Under the pieces are notes generated by a model, which saw nothing but the letters and a program-made list of their open reading frames with translations, was not told the DNA's origin and ran no database searches. Position numbers and translations under genes: made by a program. A stretch of 64,000 bases of DNA from Moritella sp. JT01. GTDB lineage: Bacteria > Pseudomonadota > Gammaproteobacteria > Enterobacterales > Moritellaceae. Numbering within the stretch: the stretch's first letter is position 1; every line of letters starts with the position of its first letter. The DNA lies in assembly GCF_001574435.1 (NCBI RefSeq), contig NZ_LOCN01000015.1, positions 75,300-139,299 of the forward strand. The letters are read 5' to 3'. Below are positions 9,201 to 18,573 of this stretch, piece by piece.

Positions 9201-9323
9201 AATGACCTTACTAAACACAACAACAAAAACGATATGCCGCGCAGTTTAGCAGAAGTATTACAAGATTGCAGATAAAGTCGGTAAAGCAATGATTTTAAGA
9301 ACTAGAGGGAAATTTCTGCATAT

Positions 9324-9351
9324 AAAAAAGCCAACTACATGTACAGTTGGC
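9324..9351 (-). terminator. Intrinsic terminator after OMP gene
   Basis: GCCAACT (9330-9336) pairs with AGTTGGC (9345-9351), with an A-run on the plus strand to the left, so it ends the minus-strand transcript of the 9376-10014 gene. Confidence 0.8.
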
Positions 9352-9375
9352 CACAACTTAAAGACTTAGTTAATT

Positions 9376-10014
9376 TTAAAACTTATATGCAACGGAAGCA
9401 TAGAATGAGCTTAAAGTATAACTATCTGAACGATAGTAATTATCAATAACAAACAGATCTACTTCATATCCAAGACGAGCGCTCAAACCACGAAGGGCGA
9501 CAGGTGCGTATTCGAGTCCAAAGCCATAGCGAACACCAACGCTAACCTCATCACTTGGATAAGTAACAGACTCACCTAAGTCGATAGAAGATAAACCAAT
9601 CACACCAAACGGTCGTAGCCCATTATGGAATGAGTAGCCTAAGTTAGTTGCAATTGAAATAGCCGACGGAGACCAAGAATAACGATTATTGTCATTCCTA
9701 ATGTCACCATATTGAGTATATTGACCTTCCAGTGAAAACACTCGGCTGAACTGATAGCCCGCTATAAATTTGAACGTATTACCATCTTCTTTAAAATTAG
9801 GGGCATCAAAATCAAGACTATCAAATTTAGTACTACCTACACCGGCACCTAGATAGAAGCCTTTCACTTTTTGCTGGTCTTGCACTACGACTGGCGCTGG
9901 TTGTGCCTTCACTGGTACAGATTTTTGTGCAGTATTGTCTTCAGTCGTTACTAACTTCGCATGCGCAGCAGAACTTGCTAAAACTAAAGCCATCAGCCCA
10001 ATTGTTTTATTCAT
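9376..10014 (-). CDS. Outer-membrane beta-barrel protein (OmpA/OmpW-like small porin family), paralogue 1
   Basis: The start at 10014 follows AAGGA and opens a signal peptide MNKTIGLMALVLASSAAHA; a longer frame lacks one. After a short Gln/Pro/Val-rich linker (about 20-45) comes an eight-stranded barrel beginning KGFYLGAGVGSTKFDS, with alternating aromatic/hydrophobic strands and the terminal aromatic residue in VAYKF that targets BamA. Two paralogues with the same GFYLGAGxG start lie at 10315-10899 and 27377-27946. Ligand or role is unknown; the family includes small adhesin- or immunity-type barrels. Transcribed alone, with a CTAAC decamer repeat 66 bp upstream. Confidence 0.85.
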   Translation of the reverse strand: MNKTIGLMALVLASSAAHAKLVTTEDNTAQKSVPVKAQPAPVVVQDQQKVKGFYLGAGVGSTKFDSLDFDAPNFKEDGNTFKFIAGYQFSRVFSLEGQYTQYGDIRNDNNRYSWSPSAISIATNLGYSFHNGLRPFGVIGLSSIDLGESVTYPSDEVSVGVRYGFGLEYAPVALRGLSARLGYEVDLFVIDNYYRSDSYTLSSFYASVAYKF

Positions 10015-10079
10015 AATTATTCCTTTAATTATTATAATGTTAACCAAATAAATTATTGTTGATTTATAACACAGCCACG

Positions 10080-10094
10080 CTAACTAATACTAAC
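10080..10094. promoter_or_regulatory. CTAAC direct repeat, 10-bp phase
   Basis: CTAAC at 10080-10084 and 10090-10094 (GTTAG on the coding strand) are spaced exactly one helical turn, upstream of the barrel gene ending at 10014. The same GTTAG-N5 pattern occurs in a longer array upstream of the di-heme oxidoreductase gene (31135-31208). Such spacing is typical of OmpR-type response regulators; the factor is unknown. Confidence 0.35.
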
Positions 10095-10262
10095 CAAAGT
10101 AAGCCTAAATCAACCTTTCTCATGAGTAAATGGTACTAAGCGCTTAGATTTACACATCAATAATCTAATGACAATAAACACAAACGGTATACAGATCATT
10201 TCAGCAGAAGTCTTACACTATTGTTGATAAAATAATGATTGTAAGGATTATCGACAGGGTAT

Positions 10263-10290
10263 AAAAAAACCAATCGCATCTGCGATTGGT
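10263..10290 (-). terminator. Intrinsic terminator after OMP paralogue 2
   Basis: ACCAATCGCA (10269-10278) and TGCGATTGGT (10281-10290) form a perfect 10-bp stem; the A-run on the left gives a U-tract for the minus-strand transcript. Confidence 0.85.
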
Positions 10291-10314
10291 TCTAATTTCA
10301 AATATAAGGGTTAT

Positions 10315-10899
10315 CTAGAATTTATAAGACGCTGATACATAAAATGCGTCAAGCGTATAATCATTTGTTACACTACCAAAATCAATTGCGAAGAAATCAA
10401 CTTCATAACCAACACGTACAGCAAGACCCTTTAGTTGTACCGGTGCGTATTCAAGACCAAGTCCATAACGAATAGCGCCACTACTATCGTCTTCAAATTT
10501 CTGCCCAGATTCATCTAAATCCAACACGGCTACACCAATTATACCAAACGGACGTAAACCATTATCAAAGCTATAACCAAGGTTAGCGCTTAACGAAAAA
10601 GATGTTGGTGATAACGAATAACCAGGAGTAGCTAGTTTACTGTATTTTGTATACTGCCCTTCTAATGCAAATACTTTACTGAACTGGTAACCAGCCAATA
10701 TTTTAACTGTTTGACCATCGTCTTCAAACTGCGATGTAGTTAGATCGTCACTGCTATCTAACTTGGTACTACCAAGACCGGCACCAACATAAAAACCTTT
10801 ATATTTAGGTGTTAGATCTTCATCAAAATTTTGCTGTACGTTTGCATGAGCTGTTGAGGTAGCTAAAAGTAAAGCAGCTATTCCAATTGATTTTTTCAT
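10315..10899 (-). CDS. Outer-membrane beta-barrel protein, paralogue 2
   Basis: The signal peptide is MKKSIGIAALLLATSTAHA, followed by a short linker and a barrel starting KGFYVGAGLGSTKLDSS and ending SASYKF. It matches the 9376-10014 protein through most strands (GYQFSKVFALEGQYTKY, LGYSFDNGLRPFGIIG, GLGLEYAPV). Two consecutive ATG codons are available; the second (10899) is better spaced from AAGGAC, although 10902 is possible. Outer-membrane location is inferred from the barrel and terminal Phe. A CRP-like palindrome lies about 140 bp upstream. The two adjacent paralogues each have their own terminator, so they are separately transcribed. Confidence 0.85.
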   Translation of the reverse strand: MKKSIGIAALLLATSTAHANVQQNFDEDLTPKYKGFYVGAGLGSTKLDSSDDLTTSQFEDDGQTVKILAGYQFSKVFALEGQYTKYSKLATPGYSLSPTSFSLSANLGYSFDNGLRPFGIIGVAVLDLDESGQKFEDDSSGAIRYGLGLEYAPVQLKGLAVRVGYEVDFFAIDFGSVTNDYTLDAFYVSASYKF

Positions 10900-11035
10900 C
10901 ATTAGTCCTTTATTTATTATTGTTTTATGTGTTCTTATTCAGGGTTTTATAACCCTTTATTCTTCATATTAATAAACTACAACAGCCACTGCTTTTAGCT
11001 CTATTTATATATACCTATAAACTGGTAATTACATT

Positions 11036-11051
11036 GGTGATTAATATCACG
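11036..11051. promoter_or_regulatory. CRP-like palindrome
   Basis: GGTGA-TTAATA-TCACG matches the TGTGA-N6-TCACA consensus at 8 of 10 positions, upstream of the 10315-10899 barrel gene. Sequence match only. Confidence 0.35.
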
Positions 11052-11105
11052 TTTTGGATGTTTAATATGTGTTCTAGATCTGGTCGACCTATGAATAGAA
11101 ACAAG

Positions 11106-11132
11106 AACGCCCCCTTACATTAAGGAGGCGTT
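11106..11132 (-). terminator. Hairpin after nirC
   Basis: AACGCC...CCTT pairs with AAGG..GGCGTT around a five-base loop; on the minus strand it is followed by a T-rich stretch. It lies about 50 bp past the nirC stop. Confidence 0.6.
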
Positions 11133-11182
11133 TATCAATAATTATGTCGAGAATTCTAAACTAACCTTTTAAAAACATCAGA

Positions 11183-12010
11183 TTAAGCTTTGGCAGCTTT
11201 ACGTACAGATGTTCTTTCTTGTGCTGCTACAGGATTTACCATCGGACGTTCTGCCTTTGGTGTTGAGTACCAGTAACCTAGCCCCATGAATGCAGTACCA
11301 GAGATGATATTACCGAGTGAAACCCATAATAGGTTATGGCCAATACCAACGAGGTTGAATCCTTCTTGGCTATCACCGAAATAAGACATAGCAAAGATAG
11401 TCATGTTAGCGATTGAATGCTCATAACCAGACGCGATAAACGCTAATAGGCACCACCAAATAGCGATGAATTTAGCAGAACCTTCAACACGTTGACACAT
11501 CCAGATTGCGAGACAAACTAACCAGTTGCATAATATACCTTTGAATAATAGAACCATTGCCGGTGCCGTTGTTTTCGCTAACGCAACCTTGTGTACCAAG
11601 CTTTCTGAGTTACCTAATAATTTACCGCCACCCGCGTAATAAAATAACGCGGCCACTGCGATTGAACCGATCAGGTTATATAACCATGTTTTTGGTAAAA
11701 TACGTAAGTTATCACCCCAAGTAATGGCACCTGTTTTAGCGCCTAACGCTAAAAACATAGTGTGACCAGTGAACAGTTCAGAACCCGCTATAATAACGAG
11801 GGTTAAGGCGATACCAAATGTCGCGCCCATCACTAATGGACGAATTGATGGATCAACCATATTGCCTAACGTGAAGATCAAGATAATACCAATACCCACA
11901 TACGCACCAGCCATAGCACCGCTGATAAGAAAGCTAAGTGGATCTGTCTTGTCTAGTTTTACAATACGGGCAGCGTTGGCTGAGCATTTTTTAATTGTAT
12001 CTGCATACAT
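11183..12010 (-). CDS. nirC: Nitrite transporter NirC (formate/nitrite transporter family)
   Basis: The start at 12010 follows AGGAAG at ideal spacing and gives MYADTIKKCSANAA, the usual NirC opening; a longer frame adds only unlikely residues. Six membrane segments with the FNT signature are visible, including GAMAGAYVGIGI, GSELFTGHTMFL and the late GYEHSIANM motif with its central-pore His. FNT channels are pentamers in the inner membrane that move nitrite. It is the last gene of nirB-nirD-nirC, 19 bp after nirD, so it supplies nitrite to the reductase or exports excess. The C-terminal basic tail is longer than in E. coli NirC. Confidence 0.93.
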   Translation of the reverse strand: MYADTIKKCSANAARIVKLDKTDPLSFLISGAMAGAYVGIGIILIFTLGNMVDPSIRPLVMGATFGIALTLVIIAGSELFTGHTMFLALGAKTGAITWGDNLRILPKTWLYNLIGSIAVAALFYYAGGGKLLGNSESLVHKVALAKTTAPAMVLLFKGILCNWLVCLAIWMCQRVEGSAKFIAIWWCLLAFIASGYEHSIANMTIFAMSYFGDSQEGFNLVGIGHNLLWVSLGNIISGTAFMGLGYWYSTPKAERPMVNPVAAQERTSVRKAAKA

Positions 12011-12029
12011 AAGGGACTTCCTTTTAAAA

Positions 12030-12356
12030 TTAATCGCTAATCTCAACGGTATCTTTGTTCACTCTGATTTTATACGTTGCAAGTGACACAACATCGTTCT
12101 CCAAACATTGCCCTGTCGATAAATTAAAGCGTTGTTTCTTCAACGGACTTGCCACCCAAAGTTGTTCTTCATGTTCACAAATTAAACCACGTGAAAGTAC
12201 ATTTGATTTAGCAAACGGGTCCATGTTGTCGATAGCAAATAACTCATCATTGTCACGTGGACGGAAAATCGCAACTTGTTTACCATTAACCAGTGCACAC
12301 ACACCTGTATTTGGGTTGATATCGTTTAGTTGGCAAACGCTAATCCATTTACTCAT
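12030..12356 (-). CDS. nirD: Nitrite reductase (NADH) small subunit NirD
   Basis: This 108-residue protein has the Rieske-like fold of NirD: WISVCQLNDINPNTGVCALVNGKQVAIFRP at the start and a GLICEHEEQLWVASPLKKQRFNLSTGQC section where true Rieske proteins bind a cluster. The paired Cys/His cluster ligands are not conserved, as expected for NirD, which is structural rather than redox active. Its ATG overlaps the nirB stop by 4 bp (ATGA), indicating translational coupling and equal stoichiometry with NirB. Confidence 0.95.
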   Translation of the reverse strand: MSKWISVCQLNDINPNTGVCALVNGKQVAIFRPRDNDELFAIDNMDPFAKSNVLSRGLICEHEEQLWVASPLKKQRFNLSTGQCLENDVVSLATYKIRVNKDTVEISD

Positions 12357-14902
12357 GCGTGTTCCTCCACTGTGATTGTATAAGTATCCGCTTTCTCTGC
12401 AATTGAAGCAGGACGATGTTGGTCACGTGCACTCACAAAGCGCACATTGCTGTCTTGCTCATCGCTATTAATAAAGTGAGCGAAACGTTTTTGCTGTTCC
12501 TCACTTTCGACTACCTCAGACCATTCACATCGGAATTCACTAATCAGTTTATTGATATCAGTTTCTAGTTGTTCATTGATACCCAGTTTGTCATTAACAA
12601 TCACTTCACGTACGTAATCAATACCACCTTCTAAGTTATCCATCCATACCGACGTACGTTGTAGCTTGTCTGCTGTACGCACGTAGAACATGAAGAAACG
12701 ATCGATGTATTGCAGTAACGTTGCTTCATCGAGATCCGAGGCAAGTAAATCAGCGTGACGCGGGTTCATGCCACCGTTACCACACACATACATGTTCCAA
12801 CCAGAGTCAGTCGCAATAAGACCTAGGTCTTTGCCCTGTGCTTCAGCGCATTCACGCGTACAACCTGATACACCAAACTTCATTTTATGTGGTGTACGAA
12901 TGCCTTTATATCTGTTTTCAAGTAACACACCGAGACCAACACTGTCTTGCACACCAAAACGGCACCACGTACTACCAACACAGGTTTTTGCCATGCGTAG
13001 TGCTTTTGCATACGCTTGACCGGTTTCATAACCACCTGCAATCAGTTTTTTCCAGATTGTAGGTAAATCACCTTTGTGAGCCCCGAACAAACCAATACGT
13101 TGTGCGCCAGTGATCTTGGTATACAGATTATATTCAGCGGCAACATCTGCCAGTACCGCTAATGCTTGTGGTGTAACCTCTCCGCCAGCCATGCGTGGGA
13201 TCACTGAATAAGTTCCGTCTTTTTGCATGTTACCTAAGAAGTTATCATGGGTATCTTGCAGACCAACATTATCACGGCTTAATACATGGTCACCCCAGCA
13301 GGATGCTAAAATTGAAGCAACAATGGGTTTGCACATTTCACAGCCGTAACCTTTACCGTATTTAGTCAATAATTCGTCAAAGGTCTTAATGCCTTCAATG
13401 CGGATAAGGTGGAATAATTCTTGGCGAGAATATTCGAAGTGACCACATAAATGGTTTTTCACTTCAATGCCTGATTTAGCCAGTTCCGAATTCAGTACCT
13501 GCGTGATAAGTGGTAAACACCCTCCACAACCTGTACCCGCTTTCGTCACAGCTTTGATTTCACCGATTGTTGTATGGCCATCGGCAACTGCTGCAACAAT
13601 TTTACTTTTGGTTACATCAAAGCAAGAACACAGTACCGCAGTGTCTGGTAATGAATCTGCGCCCATTGTTGGCTTATCGCCACCCGCATGCGCCGGTAAA
13701 ATCAAACTATCTGGATGTTCAGGTAAATCCATGTCATTCAATTTAAGTTGTAATAAGTTACCGTAATCAGAAGTATCGCCGATTAATACCGCACCCAGTA
13801 ATTTCTTACCGTCTTCAGAAACAATAATACGTTTGTATACTTCCTCTGTTTCATCTAGGTATACGAAACTCTTACAACCTGGCGTACGACCATTTGCATC
13901 ACCGATACTCCCTACTTTTACGCCAAGCAATTTCAGCTTTGCACTCATGTCTGCGCCTTCAAATGCACTTTCATGACCTAATAAATGATCAACAGCAACT
14001 TGGGCCATTTTGTAACCCGGTGCCACTAATCCAAAGAATTGTTCGTTCCAAGATGCACACTCACCGATCGCATACACATCGTTATCGCTCGTCACACATT
14101 GGTCAGAAATAGTGATACCACCACGGCGGCCTGTTGCTAAACCTGATTGATGTGCCAACTTGTCTTGTGGGCGAATACCGGTTGAGAATACGATAAAATC
14201 AACTTCAAGCTCGGTACCATCAGCAAACTTCATGGTATTACGTGCCGTTTCACCTTGCGCCACAATTTCTAATGTATTCTTACTGGTATGCACTTGCACG
14301 CCCAGTTTTTCAATTTTTTTACGAAGCTGTTCGCCACCTTCACGATCTAGTTGCTCAGCCATTAATACCGGTGAAAACTCGATAACGTGTGTTTCGACAC
14401 CCAGCGCTTTTAATGCGCCTGCCGCTTCTAGACCTAATAAACCACCGCCTACAACGACACCGCTTTTGCTACGCTTTGCCGTTGCTTCAATGGTTTTTAA
14501 ATCTTCAATGGTGCGGTAAACAAAACAATCTTTACTTTCGTTGCCTTTAATTGGTGGAACCCAAGGCGTTGAGCCCGTAGCCATAACCAATTTGTCGTAT
14601 TTTATTTCACGGCCTGAGTTTGAATAAATGATTTTCTGTGAGCGGTTAATAGTGATAGCACGTTCACCAATTAATACATTAATCTTATGCTTGTCGTAAA
14701 AACCTTCTTTTACCAGAGATAATTCATCGGCAGTATGATGAGAGAAATAAGACGAGAGATGGACGCGATCATAGGCAACGCGGGGTTCTTCACAAAACAC
14801 GGTTACATCAAAATTTTCAATTTCAGCTTTTTCTACTAAGTCTTCAATATAACGGTGGCCAACCATACCGTTACCAATAATAACCAGTCTGACTTTGCTC
14901 AT
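12353..14902 (-). CDS. nirB: Nitrite reductase (NADH) large subunit NirB
   Basis: The 849-residue protein reduces nitrite to ammonium with NADH in the cytoplasm. Domains in order: FAD-binding VIIGNGMVGHRYIEDL at 6-21, NAD-binding VVVGGGLLGLEAAGAL near residue 150, a BFD-like [2Fe-2S] domain with CSCFD and GTGCGGC cysteines (about 425-475), a second Cys-rich segment GYGCEMCKP near 530, and the sulfite/nitrite reductase core with CVGSTWC and CTRECAE binding the 4Fe-4S/siroheme centre. Length equals E. coli NirB (847). First gene of nirBDC. An FNR-like box about 65 bp upstream predicts anaerobic induction. Confidence 0.97.
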   Translation of the reverse strand: MSKVRLVIIGNGMVGHRYIEDLVEKAEIENFDVTVFCEEPRVAYDRVHLSSYFSHHTADELSLVKEGFYDKHKINVLIGERAITINRSQKIIYSNSGREIKYDKLVMATGSTPWVPPIKGNESKDCFVYRTIEDLKTIEATAKRSKSGVVVGGGLLGLEAAGALKALGVETHVIEFSPVLMAEQLDREGGEQLRKKIEKLGVQVHTSKNTLEIVAQGETARNTMKFADGTELEVDFIVFSTGIRPQDKLAHQSGLATGRRGGITISDQCVTSDNDVYAIGECASWNEQFFGLVAPGYKMAQVAVDHLLGHESAFEGADMSAKLKLLGVKVGSIGDANGRTPGCKSFVYLDETEEVYKRIIVSEDGKKLLGAVLIGDTSDYGNLLQLKLNDMDLPEHPDSLILPAHAGGDKPTMGADSLPDTAVLCSCFDVTKSKIVAAVADGHTTIGEIKAVTKAGTGCGGCLPLITQVLNSELAKSGIEVKNHLCGHFEYSRQELFHLIRIEGIKTFDELLTKYGKGYGCEMCKPIVASILASCWGDHVLSRDNVGLQDTHDNFLGNMQKDGTYSVIPRMAGGEVTPQALAVLADVAAEYNLYTKITGAQRIGLFGAHKGDLPTIWKKLIAGGYETGQAYAKALRMAKTCVGSTWCRFGVQDSVGLGVLLENRYKGIRTPHKMKFGVSGCTRECAEAQGKDLGLIATDSGWNMYVCGNGGMNPRHADLLASDLDEATLLQYIDRFFMFYVRTADKLQRTSVWMDNLEGGIDYVREVIVNDKLGINEQLETDINKLISEFRCEWSEVVESEEQQKRFAHFINSDEQDSNVRFVSARDQHRPASIAEKADTYTITVEEHA

Positions 14903-14959
14903 AAGTATTCCTATATATTTATTATGTAGGTATTTTGAGGTATTACTTAGGAGTTAATA

Positions 14960-14973
14960 ATGATGCAGATCAA
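14960..14973 (-). promoter_or_regulatory. FNR-like box upstream of nirB
   Basis: On the minus strand TTGAT-CTGC-ATCAT matches the FNR consensus TTGAT-N4-ATCAA at 9 of 10 positions. A CAAAAT -10-like hexamer near 14937-14932 would put the box at about -41, the class II activator position. Confidence 0.6.
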
Positions 14974-15195
14974 TCTTAATTATGAGGTAACATGAAGGAG
15001 ATCAAAAGTGTGAACTTGAACGTAATTTTATAACGTAACATGGCGTTTAATAATTAAAAATTGATAAATACTGCCATTAATGTAATTTAAAAACAACAAT
15101 AACACCAACTAAAACACTCACAAATAGGTATTTATGAGTGTTTTGTTATTTAATTACAAATGTGGCAAATCGCTAATCGGAGCTATTTATATCGA

Positions 15196-18027
15196 TTATC
15201 TTTTGATATAAATAGCTCTAAGCTCATCGACATCAACAAAATCAAGTTGTTCAGGTTTTAAGTATTCATCTGCATAAGATTTGTAAACGCCTTTTGTTAA
15301 AAACAAATCAAACACATCATGATCAAGGTGCTCGTCTTTTACCATAAATGCCATTATTTTTAATGCTTGGCTTAATTTTTTAGCGTCTTTATAGGGACGG
15401 TCAGATGCTGTCAGCGCTTCAAAAATATCAGCGACAGCAATCATACGACCACCCATCGGGATCTCTTCCCCTTTTAATTTCAGAGGATAACCTTCACCAT
15501 TCATTTTTTCGTGATGACTACCAGCAATTAACGGAACATTCTTTAAGTATTCAGGATACATAATCTGATCCAGCATTATGTATGTTTGCACAATGTGATC
15601 GTTAATGTGGTAACGCTCTTCCTCTGTTAACGTTCCGGCCTTAACAATAAGGTTATGTATTTCACCACGATTAAAGCGGTGCGCGGGTTGCAGTATTTTA
15701 AAATCACGTTTACTGTGTTTATTCTGCTTTTGCTTTTCTTCCCATGTACATAAATGTTCTAGTTTGTCCGCTAACACATTCTCAATGGCAGGCAGCTGAT
15801 TAAAACCCTCTGGCTTTTTCGCTAACGCTTGTTGAGATATACCAATATCATCAGGTAATGTTCTTAACCAAGTACGTTTTGATATCTCGGCTAAGCGTTG
15901 CTGTTTTTCCGGTGCTAAAAACTCACTACCCGGGTTACAACTTGCTATAAATGCAAATTCTTCATCTAATTCCGCTTTTAGTTCGTGACAAACTTGCTGC
16001 GCTTGAGTCTTATTTATACCCTTTGCTATCGACTGCCAATATACAACGTCAGCATCTCGTTTTAACACTTCATAACGCATACGTATTTCATGAATACGAT
16101 CATAAATAGTTTCAAGCTTCGTTGCTTTATCCATCACATAATCAGGCGTTGTAACTTTACCGCAATCATGTAACCAAGCGGCAATTAACAGCTCTTCCCT
16201 ACTTTTTGAGGTTAGCGAAAAATCAGCAAATCGGTCAGTATCAGATTCAGCCGCCTCGGCGATTAATTTGGTAATTTCCGGTACCCGCTGACAATGACCG
16301 CCAGTGTAAGGGGATTTTGTATCTAACGCGGTCGCGGTCATCATCACAAAAGAATGGAATAATTCCTGCTGTTCCTGCTCTTTCTCTAAATGTTCTAACA
16401 CTATTTCGTTAAAACCAATAAAATTTCGTACCAAACGAATGCGATCGTAGACGGTTTTATCGATTTTGTCTTTAAAGCCGATAACTAAAACACCGATATT
16501 TTCTTCTTTACGGTTCATTAAAGGAATAATAAAGCCTGTTTTACACGGCCCACCAGAAAAAATGATTTGGCCATCTTGATTTGACACTTTATATACATGT
16601 TTATCTAATACGTCTTTATTCTCACGAGCGAAAGACTGAAGTTCAAACTCAGGAATAGAACCCGAATTAGCAGCGAGATGAAATTCTTGTCTATTTGTTC
16701 TATTAGTGATGAACAATTGGCAACTACTTGCAGATAAAATAACTTCTGTCTGTTCCACAATCGAAGCGGATAACTCTTCAGGCTTAGATGAACGAGCCAC
16801 ATGGTAAAGGTTATTAAAGAAATCAACGAGCACGCTTTCCATCAATAACATGGTTTCATTAAGTTGATCGATCTCCGTAATATTTGATGGTTTATATTTC
16901 TTATGGCGATACTTAAATGTTTGAATATTAGTTAAAGATTTGTTTAAATATATAAGCGGCCTCGCGATCCGCCTAGTCGACAAAATACTAATAATAAAGA
17001 ATATCAGCGTTAAAAACAGCATGTTTTGAACATTTAAGTGAGAACCAAAATAGGCTGACGTAGCTAAAAAATCTTGTTCTTTAAGCAGGTTAACAAGATA
17101 AATAACGTGTTCGTCTCCAACATTCAACGGGGTTATTAATAACCGTGATAGTTGACCGTTATTAGTAATAGATTGCATTACCGTATTATTAAAGGGGGCT
17201 AAACGATCTAAGTTTACCAGCGCTTTCATTAGCCCAGGTTCACTACTTTCTAGTGAATAGTCATTATCTATATCAATGTTACTGGCTATCACATCTTTCG
17301 TTGGGGTTAACAAGAAGGTCTTTGCATGTTTCGAGTACTTCATATCCTGAGCTACTCGTGATAACGACTTATAATCAAAGTCGGCACCAACAACACTTTT
17401 ACCGTCATAGGCACGACGTGAAAATGTAATACCTAAATGTTGGGAAGGGTAAAACTTATACGGCTTAGAAATTAAAATACTGCCATCAAGTTTTGTGTTT
17501 TTAAACCAAGGGCGAACTCTTGGCTCATAACCACCATTGTCATAATACTCCCAAGAAACAACTTCTAATTCCTGATTCAAAAATACACGACGTTGCTTCC
17601 CACTAACCTGATTAAAGTTAACACTGAATACAGCATTAGCAGGCAGCGTATTTACAGAACTACGCATATCTTCTGTGACGCGATAAATAAAAACCGACTT
17701 GCCTGTTTGATTCGCTGCATAAAGTGAGGTTATATAAGGGTTCTTAATTAACGTAGTCGCTATAGGCGCCAGCCATGTTAAATCGTTGTCGTTATTTTCA
17801 ACTAAGTTAACGACTATCAACATATCAAGGGAAGTGATCGCAGGGATCGAAATAAGTTTAATTTGGCCTTGCAAATTACTGGTATATTTCTTCACATATT
17901 CATTTATGAAATTCTCTCTTTCTGATTCCATATGGCTTATACCAGCCAGAATTGTCGTTAAGCTAAATATACTAAAGAGTAAAATGAAAATGCCAGAAAT
18001 ATAAGTTCTAAACGAAATAGGTTTCAT
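15196..18027 (-). CDS. Cache/HAMP/GAF HD-GYP protein, probable c-di-GMP phosphodiesterase
   Basis: The start at 18027 (MKPISFRTYISGI) places a basic N-terminus right before the first membrane helix (about 8-32); an upstream in-frame ATG lacks a ribosome-binding site. A periplasmic dCache-type sensor follows (about 35-320, with RPWFKNTKLDGS), a second helix near 330-350, a HAMP-like linker, a GAF-like domain (about 410-540), then HD-GYP. The metal dyad is HDCGK at 620-621 and the late motif is HHEKMNGEGYP with GYP at 846-848. The about 225-residue HD-to-GYP distance is much longer than in classic HD-GYP domains, so a helical insert is present. Expected activity is c-di-GMP hydrolysis in response to a periplasmic ligand. 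Confidence 0.85.
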   Translation of the reverse strand: MKPISFRTYISGIFILLFSIFSLTTILAGISHMESERENFINEYVKKYTSNLQGQIKLISIPAITSLDMLIVVNLVENNDNDLTWLAPIATTLIKNPYITSLYAANQTGKSVFIYRVTEDMRSSVNTLPANAVFSVNFNQVSGKQRRVFLNQELEVVSWEYYDNGGYEPRVRPWFKNTKLDGSILISKPYKFYPSQHLGITFSRRAYDGKSVVGADFDYKSLSRVAQDMKYSKHAKTFLLTPTKDVIASNIDIDNDYSLESSEPGLMKALVNLDRLAPFNNTVMQSITNNGQLSRLLITPLNVGDEHVIYLVNLLKEQDFLATSAYFGSHLNVQNMLFLTLIFFIISILSTRRIARPLIYLNKSLTNIQTFKYRHKKYKPSNITEIDQLNETMLLMESVLVDFFNNLYHVARSSKPEELSASIVEQTEVILSASSCQLFITNRTNRQEFHLAANSGSIPEFELQSFARENKDVLDKHVYKVSNQDGQIIFSGGPCKTGFIIPLMNRKEENIGVLVIGFKDKIDKTVYDRIRLVRNFIGFNEIVLEHLEKEQEQQELFHSFVMMTATALDTKSPYTGGHCQRVPEITKLIAEAAESDTDRFADFSLTSKSREELLIAAWLHDCGKVTTPDYVMDKATKLETIYDRIHEIRMRYEVLKRDADVVYWQSIAKGINKTQAQQVCHELKAELDEEFAFIASCNPGSEFLAPEKQQRLAEISKRTWLRTLPDDIGISQQALAKKPEGFNQLPAIENVLADKLEHLCTWEEKQKQNKHSKRDFKILQPAHRFNRGEIHNLIVKAGTLTEEERYHINDHIVQTYIMLDQIMYPEYLKNVPLIAGSHHEKMNGEGYPLKLKGEEIPMGGRMIAVADIFEALTASDRPYKDAKKLSQALKIMAFMVKDEHLDHDVFDLFLTKGVYKSYADEYLKPEQLDFVDVDELRAIYIKR

Positions 18028-18203
18028 GATCCATATAATGTTATAAATATTTTGTGATGGCATTGTATAGTTAAAATGACTATTAACGAGGAATATTGAA
18101 TCGGCTAAGTTTTCACCTTACAAATCTTACAAACAAAATGATTTTCCGTTCTAATTTTAGACTAAGTGAATACAAAAAAAACACTTGGTCTAATCAAGGA
18201 TTT

Positions 18204-18280
18204 AGCTTGTTAAGTAGATAGCCCGTAATACATCAACATCGTCAATTTTCTCTGCGTTAAGTATTCGTCAGCATATTCTT
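18204..18280 (-). pseudogene. 3' remnant of a second HD-GYP gene
   Basis: On the minus strand the sequence reads YQEYADEYL, then after a one-base frameshift KIDDVDVLRAIYL, matching the last 25 residues of the downstream HD-GYP protein (YKSYADEYLKPEQLDFVDVD, then ELRAIYIKR). It is all that remains of a tandem paralogue; no HD or GYP motif is left upstream of it. Confidence 0.65.
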
Positions 18281-18409
18281 GATATATATCATCTCACTCA
18301 TCTGTCCAGACAATTAATATTACTAATTGGTTAGTTTTTAATTAGAATATACCTGAAAACCTCATTAAGCATAAGAAATGACGCATTGTTACGAATGAAA
18401 CAAAGAAAA

Positions 18410-18425
18410 GGTGATGTACGTCACA
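18410..18425 (+). promoter_or_regulatory. CRP-like site upstream of glycogen operon
   Basis: GGTGA-TGTACG-TCACA matches TGTGA-N6-TCACA at 9 of 10 positions. It is 149 bp before the first gene of the glg operon. In E. coli cAMP-CRP activates glg transcription, so the position is sensible. Confidence 0.5.
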
Positions 18426-18573
18426 ATACGGATAGTAATAGCTTTAATTAACATCAAACCTTAATGATAATACCCACATATAGTTACCTCATTGGGTAGA
18501 TAAACTTAATTTAAACGTGTAAACGAAACAGGTTTGATTTGTTAAACCGATGACATACGACAAGGAAGATAAC

